From an uncultured Bacteroidales bacterium (GTDB lineage: Bacteria > Bacteroidota > Bacteroidia > Bacteroidales > FEN-979), in the NCBI GenBank assembly GCA_903929315.1, contig CAIYUC010000153.1:1-37377 (forward strand): DNA of 37,377 bases, in the 5' to 3' direction. Below, in pieces: positions 1 through 9,429 of the stretch (position 1 is its first letter; every line of letters begins with the position of its first letter). A program made the position numbers and the translations under genes. The notes under the pieces were generated by a model. The model saw nothing but the letters and a program-made list of their open reading frames with translations. It was not told the origin of the DNA and did no database searches.

Positions 1-1479
1 AACGGAATTATTGTGGGAGGCAATAATCCTGTTTATTCCTATGTTCCGGTCAATGGAGATGTGATCATTTGCATACTGACTTCAAATGCTATGTGCGCCA
101 GTGGAAACCCTGCTACTTCTAATTCTGTATCTATGACCGTCAATCCAAATCTTCAGGTTAGCATTTCCATCAATGCCTCTGCAAATCCCGTTTGTTCGGG
201 AACATCTGTAATATTTCTCGCAAGTGCAATCAACGGGGGAACGAATCCTTTCTATCAGTGGAAAGTGAATGGTATTAATGTGGGGATCAGCACCAATTCA
301 TACAGCTATGTTCCACTGACGGGTGATCCTATTACATGTGTGGTTACATCCGATGCAATCTGTCCTACCGGGAATCCTGCAACCTCGAATCAGATCACTA
401 TGACCGTCAACCCGAATCTTCCTGTCAGTATTACTATTACCGCATCTGCAAACCCGGTCTGTTCCGGGATATCGGTAACATACAGTAGTGCCACCATAAA
501 TGGTGGCACTACACCATTTTACCAGTGGAAGGTCAATGGTGTCAATGCCGGGACAAATTCACCCACATACACTTATAATCCGGCATCCGGTGACCAGATC
601 TTATGCATCCTGACATCAAACATTGTCTGTCCCATTGGAAACCCTGCAACATCCAATATCATCACAATGAACGTTGCAACTTCGCCGGTTGTCACTTACA
701 CCCTTTGTAACGATTCCATCACCACAACCAATGCTCAACCATTTAAATTAAAAGGAGGAATCCCGCTTGGTGGAACGTATTCGGGTCCAGGTGTAACCAA
801 CGGCATCTTTTACCCTGCTACATCAGGTATTGGTACACACATTATACATTACACTTATACAAATGCTGCCCTCTGCTCTGTCAGCGCGTCCGTGACAATC
901 GTAACAGTCGTGACACCCGTGACAAGTTGTGGCCAACCATTTACTGATATTAGAGATGGTAAAACTTATCAGACTGTACAGATTGGCAGCCAATGCTGGA
1001 TGGCAGAGGACCTGAATTACGGAACAGAAATATCTTCAAATCTTGATCAGCGGGATAATTGTATTGCCGAGAAATATCACAATCCAGCATCCAGTATCCA
1101 GCATCCAGCATCTGTCTATCAATGGGACGAGATCATGAATTACGACGAAGTCGTCTCCACCCAGGGCCTTTGCCCACCGGGATGGCACGTTCCCACAGAA
1201 ACAGATTGGAATACATTGTTTGCAACTTACATCAACAATGGTTTTGCAGCAAGCCCACTGAAATATTCAGGATTTTCAGGCTTCAACGCTCTTCTTTCCG
1301 GTACTCGCCACCTTAACAAAACCTGGGATTTCCAGGGTTTTGCAACATTCTTCTGGTCATCGACTTCGTATGGTGCTTACAAGGCTTGGGCGCATGGGAT
1401 GAACGATGCTGATCCGAGTGTTTCACTTTATCCGGCATTGAGGAGTAATGCTTTCTCTGTCCGGTGTCTCATGGATTAA
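1..1479 (+). CDS. Ig-like repeat protein with C-terminal FISUMP (Fibrobacter succinogenes major paralogous) domain; 5' end truncated by the window
   Basis: Frame is open from base 1 (NGIIVGGNNPVYS...), so the listed GTG at 13 is not a real start. Repeat units ASANPVCSGTSV...FYQWKVNG...; C-terminal DGKTYQTVQIGSQCWMAEDLNY...GWHVPTETDWNTL...FWSSTSYG...SVRCLMD is FISUMP-like. Confidence 0.85.
   Translation, partial: NGIIVGGNNPVYSYVPVNGDVIICILTSNAMCASGNPATSNSVSMTVNPNLQVSISINASANPVCSGTSVIFLASAINGGTNPFYQWKVNGINVGISTNSYSYVPLTGDPITCVVTSDAICPTGNPATSNQITMTVNPNLPVSITITASANPVCSGISVTYSSATINGGTTPFYQWKVNGVNAGTNSPTYTYNPASGDQILCILTSNIVCPIGNPATSNIITMNVATSPVVTYTLCNDSITTTNAQPFKLKGGIPLGGTYSGPGVTNGIFYPATSGIGTHIIHYTYTNAALCSVSASVTIVTVVTPVTSCGQPFTDIRDGKTYQTVQIGSQCWMAEDLNYGTEISSNLDQRDNCIAEKYHNPASSIQHPASVYQWDEIMNYDEVVSTQGLCPPGWHVPTETDWNTLFATYINNGFAASPLKYSGFSGFNALLSGTRHLNKTWDFQGFATFFWSSTSYGAYKAWAHGMNDADPSVSLYPALRSNAFSVRCLMD
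133..670 (+). repeat. Tandem Ig-like coding repeats, period about 267 nt (89 aa)
   Basis: atgaccgtcaa(t/c)cc(a/g)aatctt occurs at 133 and 400; NPNLxVSIxIxASANPVCSG...GNPATSN recurs in the protein. Confidence 0.75.
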
Positions 1480-1480
1480 T

Positions 1481-1541
1481 AGCGAAATAGCGAAAAATAA
1501 TAAATTTCGCTATTTCACTACTTCGCTATTTCGCTATTTAA
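1481..1541. terminator. Octamer-based hairpin (tagcgaaa)2 ... (tttcgcta)n; possible bidirectional terminator between convergent genes
   Basis: tagcgaaatagcgaaa-aataataaa-tttcgctatttcacta gives a 16-bp stem with one mismatch, followed by further tttcgcta units. It lies between the convergent FISUMP (+) and ChaN-like (-) genes. Confidence 0.55.
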
Positions 1542-1607
1542 TTTTAACTCGCCACTTCACCATCCATCGCGGCAGACACCAGTTCACCAGTTTTTATCTG
1601 GCATCTG

Positions 1608-2621
1608 TCAGTCGTCATCATCATCCCCGCCGGAATCATCATCCGATGTGGAATCCGCCTTTGCTGTGTCTGCCTTCATTACAGGAAGAGGTGGCATGGT
1701 TTTCAGGGAAGGCATTTCGGATGCGGAAGGCGCTTGTGTTTTCGTCATATCATCGGGAATACATATGATGAAGTCACCTTTATTCAAATTGTCTTTTGAG
1801 AATTCCTCCATTGAAGATTGCTCAACGCTTGAAATTGTCATGATCTTTATTGGAGTGGCCGTTCTTTTATTGTATTCGTTCAGGTACCATACGATACCTT
1901 CATGATTTTCGCTGTGATAGCTGCCATTATAATGAAGGAAAGTCTGCCCGATCTGTAAATTTTTAAAAATGAACCATGCCATGGTGGCATCTTTGATCGC
2001 CTGTGCCTTCGGCAGATTATCCATCATGTGGCTCGCAGCCGCTTCAGGTCCCATCATTGCCAGCATATTTTTATAACAACCCAGTTCCGGATTGTATTTT
2101 ATCGGTAAAGGCGCAATCAATCCCCGTTCATTCGCATAGATACTATCCAGACCTTCAAAACCTTTAAGATTCACGATGGCTGCAAACCTGCGCGGGATAT
2201 TCGTAGCAATGAATTTAATACCGTTGTCATGAGCAAAATCTACTATCGGCGCATAATCGGTCTTGTAATTCCCCCAAAGCTTTGCCTCACCTTCAAAATC
2301 TTTCTTCCGGATAAATTTTGTGGTATACTCCTTTAGCAACAACTGATTGTCTGTTTCAAACATCTCAGCTCCCAGGACTAGTTTTCGTTGTTTAAACTGG
2401 AAAAGGTCTTTGGCCAATTCGAGTTCAAGCCAATGGCAGATCGGATTATCATGCATCTCACCGAAAAAGATCACATCGCTTTTTTTTGCCTCTTCCAATA
2501 ACGTAGCATATTTAACTGCTTTACCTTTTGCATTGAAGATACGGTACGCTGGTTTATCTGCTTTCGACGAAACCAGGAAAATTAAAAGTGTAAAATACAA
2601 GAAAACTCTTTTCATATTCAT
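1608..2621 (-). CDS. ChaN-like haem-binding uptake protein (DUF399/Cofac_haem_bdg-like), signal peptide, acidic C-terminus
   Basis: VIFFGEMHDNPICHWLELELAKDL motif, secretion signal MKRVFLYFTLLIFLVSSKA, C-terminal DDDSGGDDDDD. Confidence 0.75.
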   Translation of the reverse strand: MNMKRVFLYFTLLIFLVSSKADKPAYRIFNAKGKAVKYATLLEEAKKSDVIFFGEMHDNPICHWLELELAKDLFQFKQRKLVLGAEMFETDNQLLLKEYTTKFIRKKDFEGEAKLWGNYKTDYAPIVDFAHDNGIKFIATNIPRRFAAIVNLKGFEGLDSIYANERGLIAPLPIKYNPELGCYKNMLAMMGPEAAASHMMDNLPKAQAIKDATMAWFIFKNLQIGQTFLHYNGSYHSENHEGIVWYLNEYNKRTATPIKIMTISSVEQSSMEEFSKDNLNKGDFIICIPDDMTKTQAPSASEMPSLKTMPPLPVMKADTAKADSTSDDDSGGDDDDD

Positions 2622-2635
2622 ATTTTGGGAATAGG

Positions 2636-4357
2636 TTAATTATCGTCTTTATCCTGATTGGCGGGTTCTTTATCCTCTTGTGGTACCGTCTGTTGCTTAT
2701 AGGTCCCTGCCAGTATTGATTTATATAGTGCAGGATCGTTAATTGTTTTTATGGCTTCGGCAAGGTCCGAATCATTTTCCAGGGATGATTTCACCTTCCC
2801 TTTCTGGTAATAATACCGTCCAACAATTTCGATCCTCAGTAAATCCCCGATCTGATTTTTAAATTTCTTAAGATCTCCTTTTTTATCATTGATCATTTGA
2901 GCATTGAGGGCATCATATTCCGCCTTTATCGCGTTAAAATAATGTTCCTGCTGGGCATTTTTCTTAAGATCTTCCAACGCCTGCTCACTTTTCGTTGAAT
3001 ACTCATAATTTTTCCCTGCAATGAACTTCTGAAAATCGCTGAAAACCGAATCAGTGATCTCAAACTCACCTGCCGGAGGTATGCTTGGATGTTCTCTCTT
3101 GAATTTGGTAGCATAATCAAAGATCAGGTATTTTGTATATAAAGACATTGCAATATTACTGTAACTGACGGGACTGGTGATAACATCCGGTTTTATACCC
3201 CGTCCTTCGTAAACCGTCCGCCCGTTCTTTGTTTTAAATGCATGGATCAGCGAGTCCGGGATCAGTGAAAAGGATCCTTCTTTATTTTTATGCGAATAAT
3301 CAATGGCCTGAATACAACGCCCCGAAGGGATATAATATTTGGCGACAGTGACCTTCATCTGTGCATTGAAACTAAGCGGAATGACATTCTGAACCAATCC
3401 CTTACCATACGTCCGTTGACCGATGATAACACCTCTGTCAAGGTCCTGGACAGAACCTGCAAGGATCTCACTGGCAGAAGCGCTTTGCTTGTCAACTAAA
3501 ATGGCCAGGGGAATATTCATATCCACCGGGGGAGATTGGGTACGGTGAGTGAAGTTTTTATCGGGCATTTTCCCTTTTGTCGAGACCACTTCCTGTCCTT
3601 TATCGATAAAAATATTGGTAATATTAACTGCTTCGTCAAGTAAACCGCCTCCATTACCGCGAAGATCTATGATCACACCTTGAAGATCATTGCCTTCCTT
3701 CAGTTTCAGGAATGCCTTTTTCACTTCCTGACCGGCATTTTGCGTAAAGCTGTTAAGCTTGATATAACCGATATTTTTATTGACAATTCCGGAATAGGGA
3801 ATGTTGTCAACCTTGATTATTTCCCGTGTGATACTCTTCTCGACCGGTTTATCTTCTCCTTCCCTCAGAAGTTTTATGGTAAGGGATGTTCCGGCCTGTC
3901 CCTTCAGAATAGTACTTACATCAGAATAGGATTTACCCTTTGCTGATTGACCATTGATTTCAACGATCTTGTCTCCTGCCCGGATATCATCTTTTTGGGC
4001 AGGTGATCCCTCATATGGCTCAGAGATGATGACATATTCTCCCTGTTGATGGATCAATGCACCGATTCCCCCATATTCACCGGTTGTGATGAACTTATAA
4101 TCTTCGATCTCCGACTCGGGAATATAGTTCGTATAGGGATCCAGAGATTCCAGCATGGCATCAATCCCCGTTTTCGTCAATTCACCCGGGTTGATGTCAT
4201 CTACATAATGCTCATTTAATTCTTTGATAAGAGTTGCATAAATATCAAGATTCTTCAGGATCTCAAAACTATTGTTAACAGGAGGTTGAGCAATTGTAAT
4301 TCGAAATCCTGAGAAGAAAAAAACAAGTATTATTAATATTCCACTAACCTTTTTCAT
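2636..4357 (-). CDS. S41 family carboxy-terminal processing peptidase with PDZ domain
   Basis: PDZ region GIGALIHQQGEYVIISEPYEGSPAQKDDIRAGDKIVEINGQ; catalytic region DKQSASASEILAGSVQDLDRGVIIGQRTYGKGLVQ. Confidence 0.95.
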   Translation of the reverse strand: MKKVSGILIILVFFFSGFRITIAQPPVNNSFEILKNLDIYATLIKELNEHYVDDINPGELTKTGIDAMLESLDPYTNYIPESEIEDYKFITTGEYGGIGALIHQQGEYVIISEPYEGSPAQKDDIRAGDKIVEINGQSAKGKSYSDVSTILKGQAGTSLTIKLLREGEDKPVEKSITREIIKVDNIPYSGIVNKNIGYIKLNSFTQNAGQEVKKAFLKLKEGNDLQGVIIDLRGNGGGLLDEAVNITNIFIDKGQEVVSTKGKMPDKNFTHRTQSPPVDMNIPLAILVDKQSASASEILAGSVQDLDRGVIIGQRTYGKGLVQNVIPLSFNAQMKVTVAKYYIPSGRCIQAIDYSHKNKEGSFSLIPDSLIHAFKTKNGRTVYEGRGIKPDVITSPVSYSNIAMSLYTKYLIFDYATKFKREHPSIPPAGEFEITDSVFSDFQKFIAGKNYEYSTKSEQALEDLKKNAQQEHYFNAIKAEYDALNAQMINDKKGDLKKFKNQIGDLLRIEIVGRYYYQKGKVKSSLENDSDLAEAIKTINDPALYKSILAGTYKQQTVPQEDKEPANQDKDDN

Positions 4358-4390
4358 GTTGTTATAATTATCAGTTGTTTATATAAATGA

Positions 4391-4612
4391 CTAGGGAACC
4401 GGATCAAACCCGCTTCCACCCCAGGGATTGCATCGGACCAGTCTTTTCAGGGTCAGCCATCCTCCTTTCAATGCTCCGTATTTCTGAATAGCCTCTATAC
4501 CGTACGCTGAACACGAAGGAGTATATCTGCATGAAGGCATAAAGTAAGGAGAAATAGCTGCCTGGTAGAACCGGATCAAAAGAATGAAAAGTTTACCCGG
4601 GAGTTTTCTCAT
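4391..4612 (-). CDS. yidD: Membrane protein insertion efficiency factor YidD
   Basis: [62 protein letters not shown] is diagnostic; lies next to rnpA. Confidence 0.95.
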   Translation of the reverse strand: MRKLPGKLFILLIRFYQAAISPYFMPSCRYTPSCSAYGIEAIQKYGALKGGWLTLKRLVRCNPWGGSGFDPVP

Positions 4613-4985
4613 TTTCCTCCATTAAACGTTGTAAAAGTATAATTATTTTGTCCTGAATAACGCTATATGGCAGGATTGTTTTTGCGGTATAGGTGAAACA
4701 AACGAGCATTTTTACATGCTTTTCCAGCAGGGACTTATACTGTATCTGTTTATTCTTCCTGTAAGCCTCACGGATCCGGCGTTTGAGGAGATTACGATCA
4801 ACCGCATTTTTAATAACTTGCTTGGGAACGCTGATCAGTATTTGGATTGGGGCAACAGAAGAAAGATCGGTTTGCAAGGCAGTCACCCGGAAAGGATAGA
4901 CATAAAATGAAGCTCCTTCGGTAAAGAGCTTCTTTATAAGGATTTTTTTGTGCAACCTTTCATCTTTTCCGAAAGTTTGCCTCAT
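4593..4985 (-). CDS. rnpA: Ribonuclease P protein component
   Basis: Small basic protein with ...[20 protein letters not shown]...; 20-nt overlap with yidD. Confidence 0.9.
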   Translation of the reverse strand: MRQTFGKDERLHKKILIKKLFTEGASFYVYPFRVTALQTDLSSVAPIQILISVPKQVIKNAVDRNLLKRRIREAYRKNKQIQYKSLLEKHVKMLVCFTYTAKTILPYSVIQDKIIILLQRLMEENEKTPG

Positions 4986-4986
4986 A

Positions 4987-5739
4987 TTACTTTTTCTTCA
5001 TCTCATTCTGAAGGTACAGCTCAATAGCCATTGTCATGGACGGGGCAACTTGGGAAGGAGCGGAAATATTCAGATGAAGACCGGCATCGGTCACCGCTTT
5101 GGCAGTTGTCGGGCCAAATGCTCCGATGACAGTGTTATTTTGCTTGAATTTGGGAAAATTCTTCTTCAGCGATGCAATTCCTGAAGGACTGAAAAAGATG
5201 AACATGTCGTAATGACTGATATCGATGCGGGACAGATCACTTGCAAGAGTCCTGTATATGACTGCTTTTTTATATGGGATTTTATTATCTTCCAGCATCT
5301 TAGGGATATCAAGTTTGTGAATATCCGAACAGGGGAGAAGGAACTTTTCACCTTTATGCTTTTTCACAAGCTCCAGCAGATTGGCAGAATTTTCCTTACT
5401 GTGGAAGACTTTCCGTTTGCGGTACTGGACATATTTTTGAAGGTAATAAGCAGTAGATTCCGAGATGCTGAAATATTTCATGGAATCGGGAACTTCAACC
5501 CGCATTTCTTTGCATATCCTGAAAAAATGATCTACGGCATTGCGGGATGTAAAAATAACAGCAGAATAATCCAGGATATTGATCCGGTCTTTCCTGAATT
5601 CCTTAGCCTGGATCCCTTCAATTTTTATAAATTCATGGAAATCAATGCTTACATTAAATTTCCTGGCGAGTTCACCATAAGGGGATTTTTCAAATTCTAC
5701 AGGCTTTGGCTGGGTTATGAGTATATTTTTTATTTTCAA
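4987..5739 (-). CDS. hemD: Uroporphyrinogen-III synthase
   Basis: ILITQPKP...; DYSAVIFTSRNAVDHFF; MFIFFSPSGIASLKKNFP...IGAFGPTTAKAVTDAGL. Confidence 0.85.
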   Translation of the reverse strand: MKIKNILITQPKPVEFEKSPYGELARKFNVSIDFHEFIKIEGIQAKEFRKDRINILDYSAVIFTSRNAVDHFFRICKEMRVEVPDSMKYFSISESTAYYLQKYVQYRKRKVFHSKENSANLLELVKKHKGEKFLLPCSDIHKLDIPKMLEDNKIPYKKAVIYRTLASDLSRIDISHYDMFIFFSPSGIASLKKNFPKFKQNNTVIGAFGPTTAKAVTDAGLHLNISAPSQVAPSMTMAIELYLQNEMKKK

Positions 5740-5793
5740 ACTTGAATGTTTTTGATGTGCAATCCCGGGGTTAATCTCTATGTATTGTAATCT

Positions 5794-6600
5794 TTAGTAA
5801 GACAGAATGAGCTTTGCCAAAATGATCACAGGTAGAATTTCAAGGCTGCAAAGATACACAAATAATAGCACATAGGAAAATTTTGAAAGGGAAATTCCAA
5901 TGATAAAGCCCCGGATGAATCTGAATAGAAACAATAATATAAAGAAAATCATGCAAATATGCAGTAGAAAAACCGATTTCAGGTAAACGGTCAAAACCAA
6001 TAATGGCAAAAGGAGAATTCCGGAAACAAAGATCAGGATTAATATGTTTAAAATATATTCATGTGTTGCCTGGTAAGTTTTAAAGATTTTTCCAAGGAAA
6101 CGGATCAGCAGGATTTTAACAAGCCAGTAAATAAGTAAACTCACCATGATCAATAGATAGAGTTGGAACCCGGTCACATTATATATCGTATGATGGTAAA
6201 GTAAAATGTTAATCTGATACAGGAACAAGGATATCCCAATAGCATACACTATCACAAGTGCAACAGAAATTCTTTCTTTTATAACATTGCCATCCCTGAT
6301 CATCTGGTTCAAAAACCTTTTAGAATAAGGAGCTAAAAGAATCTGTTTGAGACGTTTGGAATAAGATACCTGGATCCATGCCAGCAAAACGAAAGATAAC
6401 AGGAACAATACCAGGATCCAATCGGGCTGGAATTTTATAAAGTAAACCGGGTTAATCTGACCGGGTTTCATCTGGTGTGAAGTAAAGAATGAAGTTTTAA
6501 CCGTGTTCACCGGAAACACAATACTTTGCATATCGGAGGTTGTATCGCGACTATAACCGGGGAAAGAAGAAAGACCAAAAATTTCCTGAGAAGAAGGCAT
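5794..6600 (-). CDS. DUF4271-like multi-pass membrane protein
   Basis: Several hydrophobic segments; position next to hemD in Bacteroidetes; LYLLIMVSLLIYWLVKILLIRFLGKIFKT. Confidence 0.65.
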   Translation of the reverse strand: MPSSQEIFGLSSFPGYSRDTTSDMQSIVFPVNTVKTSFFTSHQMKPGQINPVYFIKFQPDWILVLFLLSFVLLAWIQVSYSKRLKQILLAPYSKRFLNQMIRDGNVIKERISVALVIVYAIGISLFLYQINILLYHHTIYNVTGFQLYLLIMVSLLIYWLVKILLIRFLGKIFKTYQATHEYILNILILIFVSGILLLPLLVLTVYLKSVFLLHICMIFFILLFLFRFIRGFIIGISLSKFSYVLLFVYLCSLEILPVIILAKLILSY

Positions 6601-6615
6601 CTGGATCGTTTTGGA

Positions 6616-7323
6616 TCAATTTAGAAGTTGAATTTGGGCTAAAAAGAAATTCCATAACGTTTCTGAGGGCGGATTTGCAATAACTTTGATCATCTCTTGT
6701 TTGACAGGGTGTATAAATTCAACACTCCTGGCATGAAGATGTATCGAGCCATCGGGATTTGACCTGTCGAACCCGTATTTTAAATCACCTTTGACAGGAC
6801 AGCCGATTTTTGCCAATTGTGCCCTGATCTGGTGATGCCGTCCTGTAATTAATTGTACCTGTAAAAGGAAATATTGATCGCTTTGACCGATCAATTCATA
6901 AGTAAGTTCAGCTTTTTGTGTATTCGCGACCGGATGATCGTAAGCAAAGGCTTTATTTTTTTGTTCATCTCTTCGCAGGAAATTGATCAGACAGCCCTTT
7001 TCGGGGTATGGTTTGTTTTTCACCACGACCCAATAGGTTTTATGGATTTCTCCTTTCTTAAGCATGTTATTAAGCCTTGTGAGCGCTTTGCCGGTTTTCG
7101 CAAAGATCACAATTCCGCTGACCGGGCGATCAATACGATGCACCACTCCAAGGAAAACATTTCCCGGTTTATGATCACGTTCTTTAATAAAGTCTTTTAG
7201 CTGTTCACTTAAGGGTTTATCCCCAGTTTTATCGCCCTGTATGATCTGTGAGGGCTTTTTATTAATGATTAGAAGATGGTTATCCTCATAAAGGATTTCA
7301 TTCACCATCGCTGACATGTTCAT
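6616..7323 (-). CDS. RluA-family RNA pseudouridine synthase
   Basis: GVVHRIDRPVSGIVIFAKTGKALTRLN (catalytic HRxD motif) and TGRHHQIRAQLA; ATG overlaps the panB stop (TAATG). Confidence 0.92.
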   Translation of the reverse strand: MNMSAMVNEILYEDNHLLIINKKPSQIIQGDKTGDKPLSEQLKDFIKERDHKPGNVFLGVVHRIDRPVSGIVIFAKTGKALTRLNNMLKKGEIHKTYWVVVKNKPYPEKGCLINFLRRDEQKNKAFAYDHPVANTQKAELTYELIGQSDQYFLLQVQLITGRHHQIRAQLAKIGCPVKGDLKYGFDRSNPDGSIHLHARSVEFIHPVKQEMIKVIANPPSETLWNFFLAQIQLLN

Positions 7324-8141
7324 TAGTACTGTTCCCGTTCATTCGGGAAATCAAGCGATTTGACATCATTGATATAAGTTGAAACCGAACCTTTGATCTC
7401 TTCGTACAAATTATGATAGCGACGAAGGAACCTTGGAGAAAACTCCTGGGTAATGCCAAGCATATCGTGAAGGACAAGTACCTGTCCGTCAACTTCCCGT
7501 CCTGCACCAATTCCGATAATCGGGATCTTGATTTCCTTTGTAACCTGTGCCGCGAGCTTGGCAGGGATCTTTTCCAGGACGATCCCGAAACACCCGGCAT
7601 CGCTAAGAATATGTGCATCCGCTATCAGCCTGGTAGCTTCAGCATCTGTTGTAGCCCTGACAACATATGTTCCGAATTTATGGATGGACTGTGGTGTCAA
7701 TCCCAGGTGACCCATAATCGGGATCCCTGCTGAAAGGATACGGTCAATGGATTCCTGCACTTCCTTTCCCCCTTCGAGTTTCACTGCATCAGCGCCACTT
7801 TCCTTCATGATCCGGATGGCAGAAGAAAGTGCCTCCTTGGAATTTCCCTGGTACGTTCCAAAAGGCATATCCACGATGACCAGTGCCCGCTTAACTGCAC
7901 GGGCAACGGATGAGGCATGATAGATCATTTCATTTAATGTTATGGGCAGGGTGGAAGTATGCCCGGCCATTACATTTGATGCGGAATCCCCGACAAGTAT
8001 CACATCTATGCCGGCACCATCAAGGATCTTTGCAAACGAATAATCATAGGCCGTCAACATGGCGATTTTCTCGCCCTGCAGCTTCATCTCCTGAAGAACA
8101 TGTGTGGTGACTTTCTGGATATTTCTGGTTAATGGTGTCAT
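7323..8141 (-). CDS. panB: 3-methyl-2-oxobutanoate hydroxymethyltransferase
   Basis: [55 protein letters not shown]...[10 protein letters not shown]...[20 protein letters not shown]. Confidence 0.97.
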   Translation of the reverse strand: MTPLTRNIQKVTTHVLQEMKLQGEKIAMLTAYDYSFAKILDGAGIDVILVGDSASNVMAGHTSTLPITLNEMIYHASSVARAVKRALVIVDMPFGTYQGNSKEALSSAIRIMKESGADAVKLEGGKEVQESIDRILSAGIPIMGHLGLTPQSIHKFGTYVVRATTDAEATRLIADAHILSDAGCFGIVLEKIPAKLAAQVTKEIKIPIIGIGAGREVDGQVLVLHDMLGITQEFSPRFLRRYHNLYEEIKGSVSTYINDVKSLDFPNEREQY

Positions 8142-8234
8142 TCGCTCTTGGATTTAATGACAAATCTACAATATTATTTAAAAAATCTTTACTTTTGTCC
8201 TTTCTTTTTAACTTATTACCAGCCACCGAAGTCA

Positions 8235-8255
8235 CCCTCCCTTCCAGGGGGAGGG
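8235..8255. repeat. Short GC-rich hairpin CCCTCCC-ttccagg-GGGAGGG
   Basis: Direct inspection: ccctcccttccagggggaggg. Confidence 0.6.
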
Positions 8256-8297
8256 CAGAAGAGGGGTTACCTTGAGAGAAAAGTAAGCATATTTGCT

Positions 8298-9302
8298 ATG
8301 AACAAAAAATATTTCTATTTTCTTTTCATGTTTGCATTCCTTGTTTCCTGTTCCAATAAACTGAATGTAAATGCAGATTGGAAGGACATTACCGTCGTAT
8401 ATGGGTTGTTGAACCAAAATGACAGTATTCATTACTTACGGATCACAAAAGCTTTTCTTGGTCCGGGTGATGCCTTACAATTTGCGAGGATCCCCGATTC
8501 CAGCAACTATCCCAATAAACTTGATGTCCGCCTGGAAGAATGGGATATTTCAGGGGGGGACTCAACCCCAAAAAACACTTACTCGTTCGACACTACACGC
8601 GTCAAAAAAGATACCGGGAGTTTCATCTTTAATTATCCTTACCAAAAGGTTTATCGTACTATTGGTAAGTTGAATGAAAATTACACCTATAAATTATTCA
8701 TCACTCTACCGAAAACCGGTAAATTGGTTACCGGCCGGACAGTCCTGATCAGCCGAATGACGATCAAGACTCCCAGGAGCGGAAGCAAAGCAAGCATTTT
8801 ACCTCAAACCTCTATCCCGCTTGAATTCTTATCCTCAATAAATGGCCGGAGATATCAGCTGGTGTTACGCTTCAACTATACGGAATACACCAGTAAAGAC
8901 ACTGCTAAAATTGCTAAATATGTGGACTGGCAGGTATTTAACGATGAAGTATCCCCCGATCTGACCGGTGGAAAAGATTTACAGCCATATTACCTGGGAG
9001 ACGGGCTCTATTCGGCACTCAAAAGCAAGATTCCTGTTGACCCGACCGTAACACGACACGCCACGTCCATTGATTATATATTATCCGTTGGATCCGACGA
9101 TCTTAATACCTATATGAATGTCACAGCCCCTTCTATGACGATTGTCCAGGAAAGGCCGTCATACACCGATATTACCAATGGTATCGGACTCTTTTCAAGC
9201 ATTTATGATAATACCAAAGAAGACCCCCGGCACCTTACTATTGGCCCCGTCATGCTGGATTCCCTGAGAACAAATCATAATACTTTTAACCTGGGCTTCT
9301 GA
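8298..9302 (+). CDS. Lipoprotein, DUF4249-like
   Basis: Lipobox MNKKYFYFLFMFAFLVSCSNK; ITVVYGLLNQNDSIHYLRITKAFLGPGDA resembles DUF4249 N-termini. The listed start at 8148 is too early because it reads through the hairpin repeat. Confidence 0.6.
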   Translation: MNKKYFYFLFMFAFLVSCSNKLNVNADWKDITVVYGLLNQNDSIHYLRITKAFLGPGDALQFARIPDSSNYPNKLDVRLEEWDISGGDSTPKNTYSFDTTRVKKDTGSFIFNYPYQKVYRTIGKLNENYTYKLFITLPKTGKLVTGRTVLISRMTIKTPRSGSKASILPQTSIPLEFLSSINGRRYQLVLRFNYTEYTSKDTAKIAKYVDWQVFNDEVSPDLTGGKDLQPYYLGDGLYSALKSKIPVDPTVTRHATSIDYILSVGSDDLNTYMNVTAPSMTIVQERPSYTDITNGIGLFSSIYDNTKEDPRHLTIGPVMLDSLRTNHNTFNLGF

Positions 9303-9429
9303 CCTTCCATAATCTTTCATTCATTGCTGTCTTTTTGTCACAAAGATGACAGGATTCTTATTTTGGCATAATGATTGACTTCTGTGAGTAACTTTTAACA
9401 TAGTACTCACTACAAAAATCAGTATTGAA

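Noticed and set aside
1102-1479. Diversity-generating retroelement variable region in the FISUMP C-termini
   Set aside because: The two near-identical copies differ largely at synonymous third positions rather than at adenine-specific sites, and there is no reverse transcriptase or template repeat in the window.
1448-1768. ORF over the octamer hairpin and the antisense of the ChaN-like gene
   Set aside because: It is translated repeat plus antisense of a well-supported gene.
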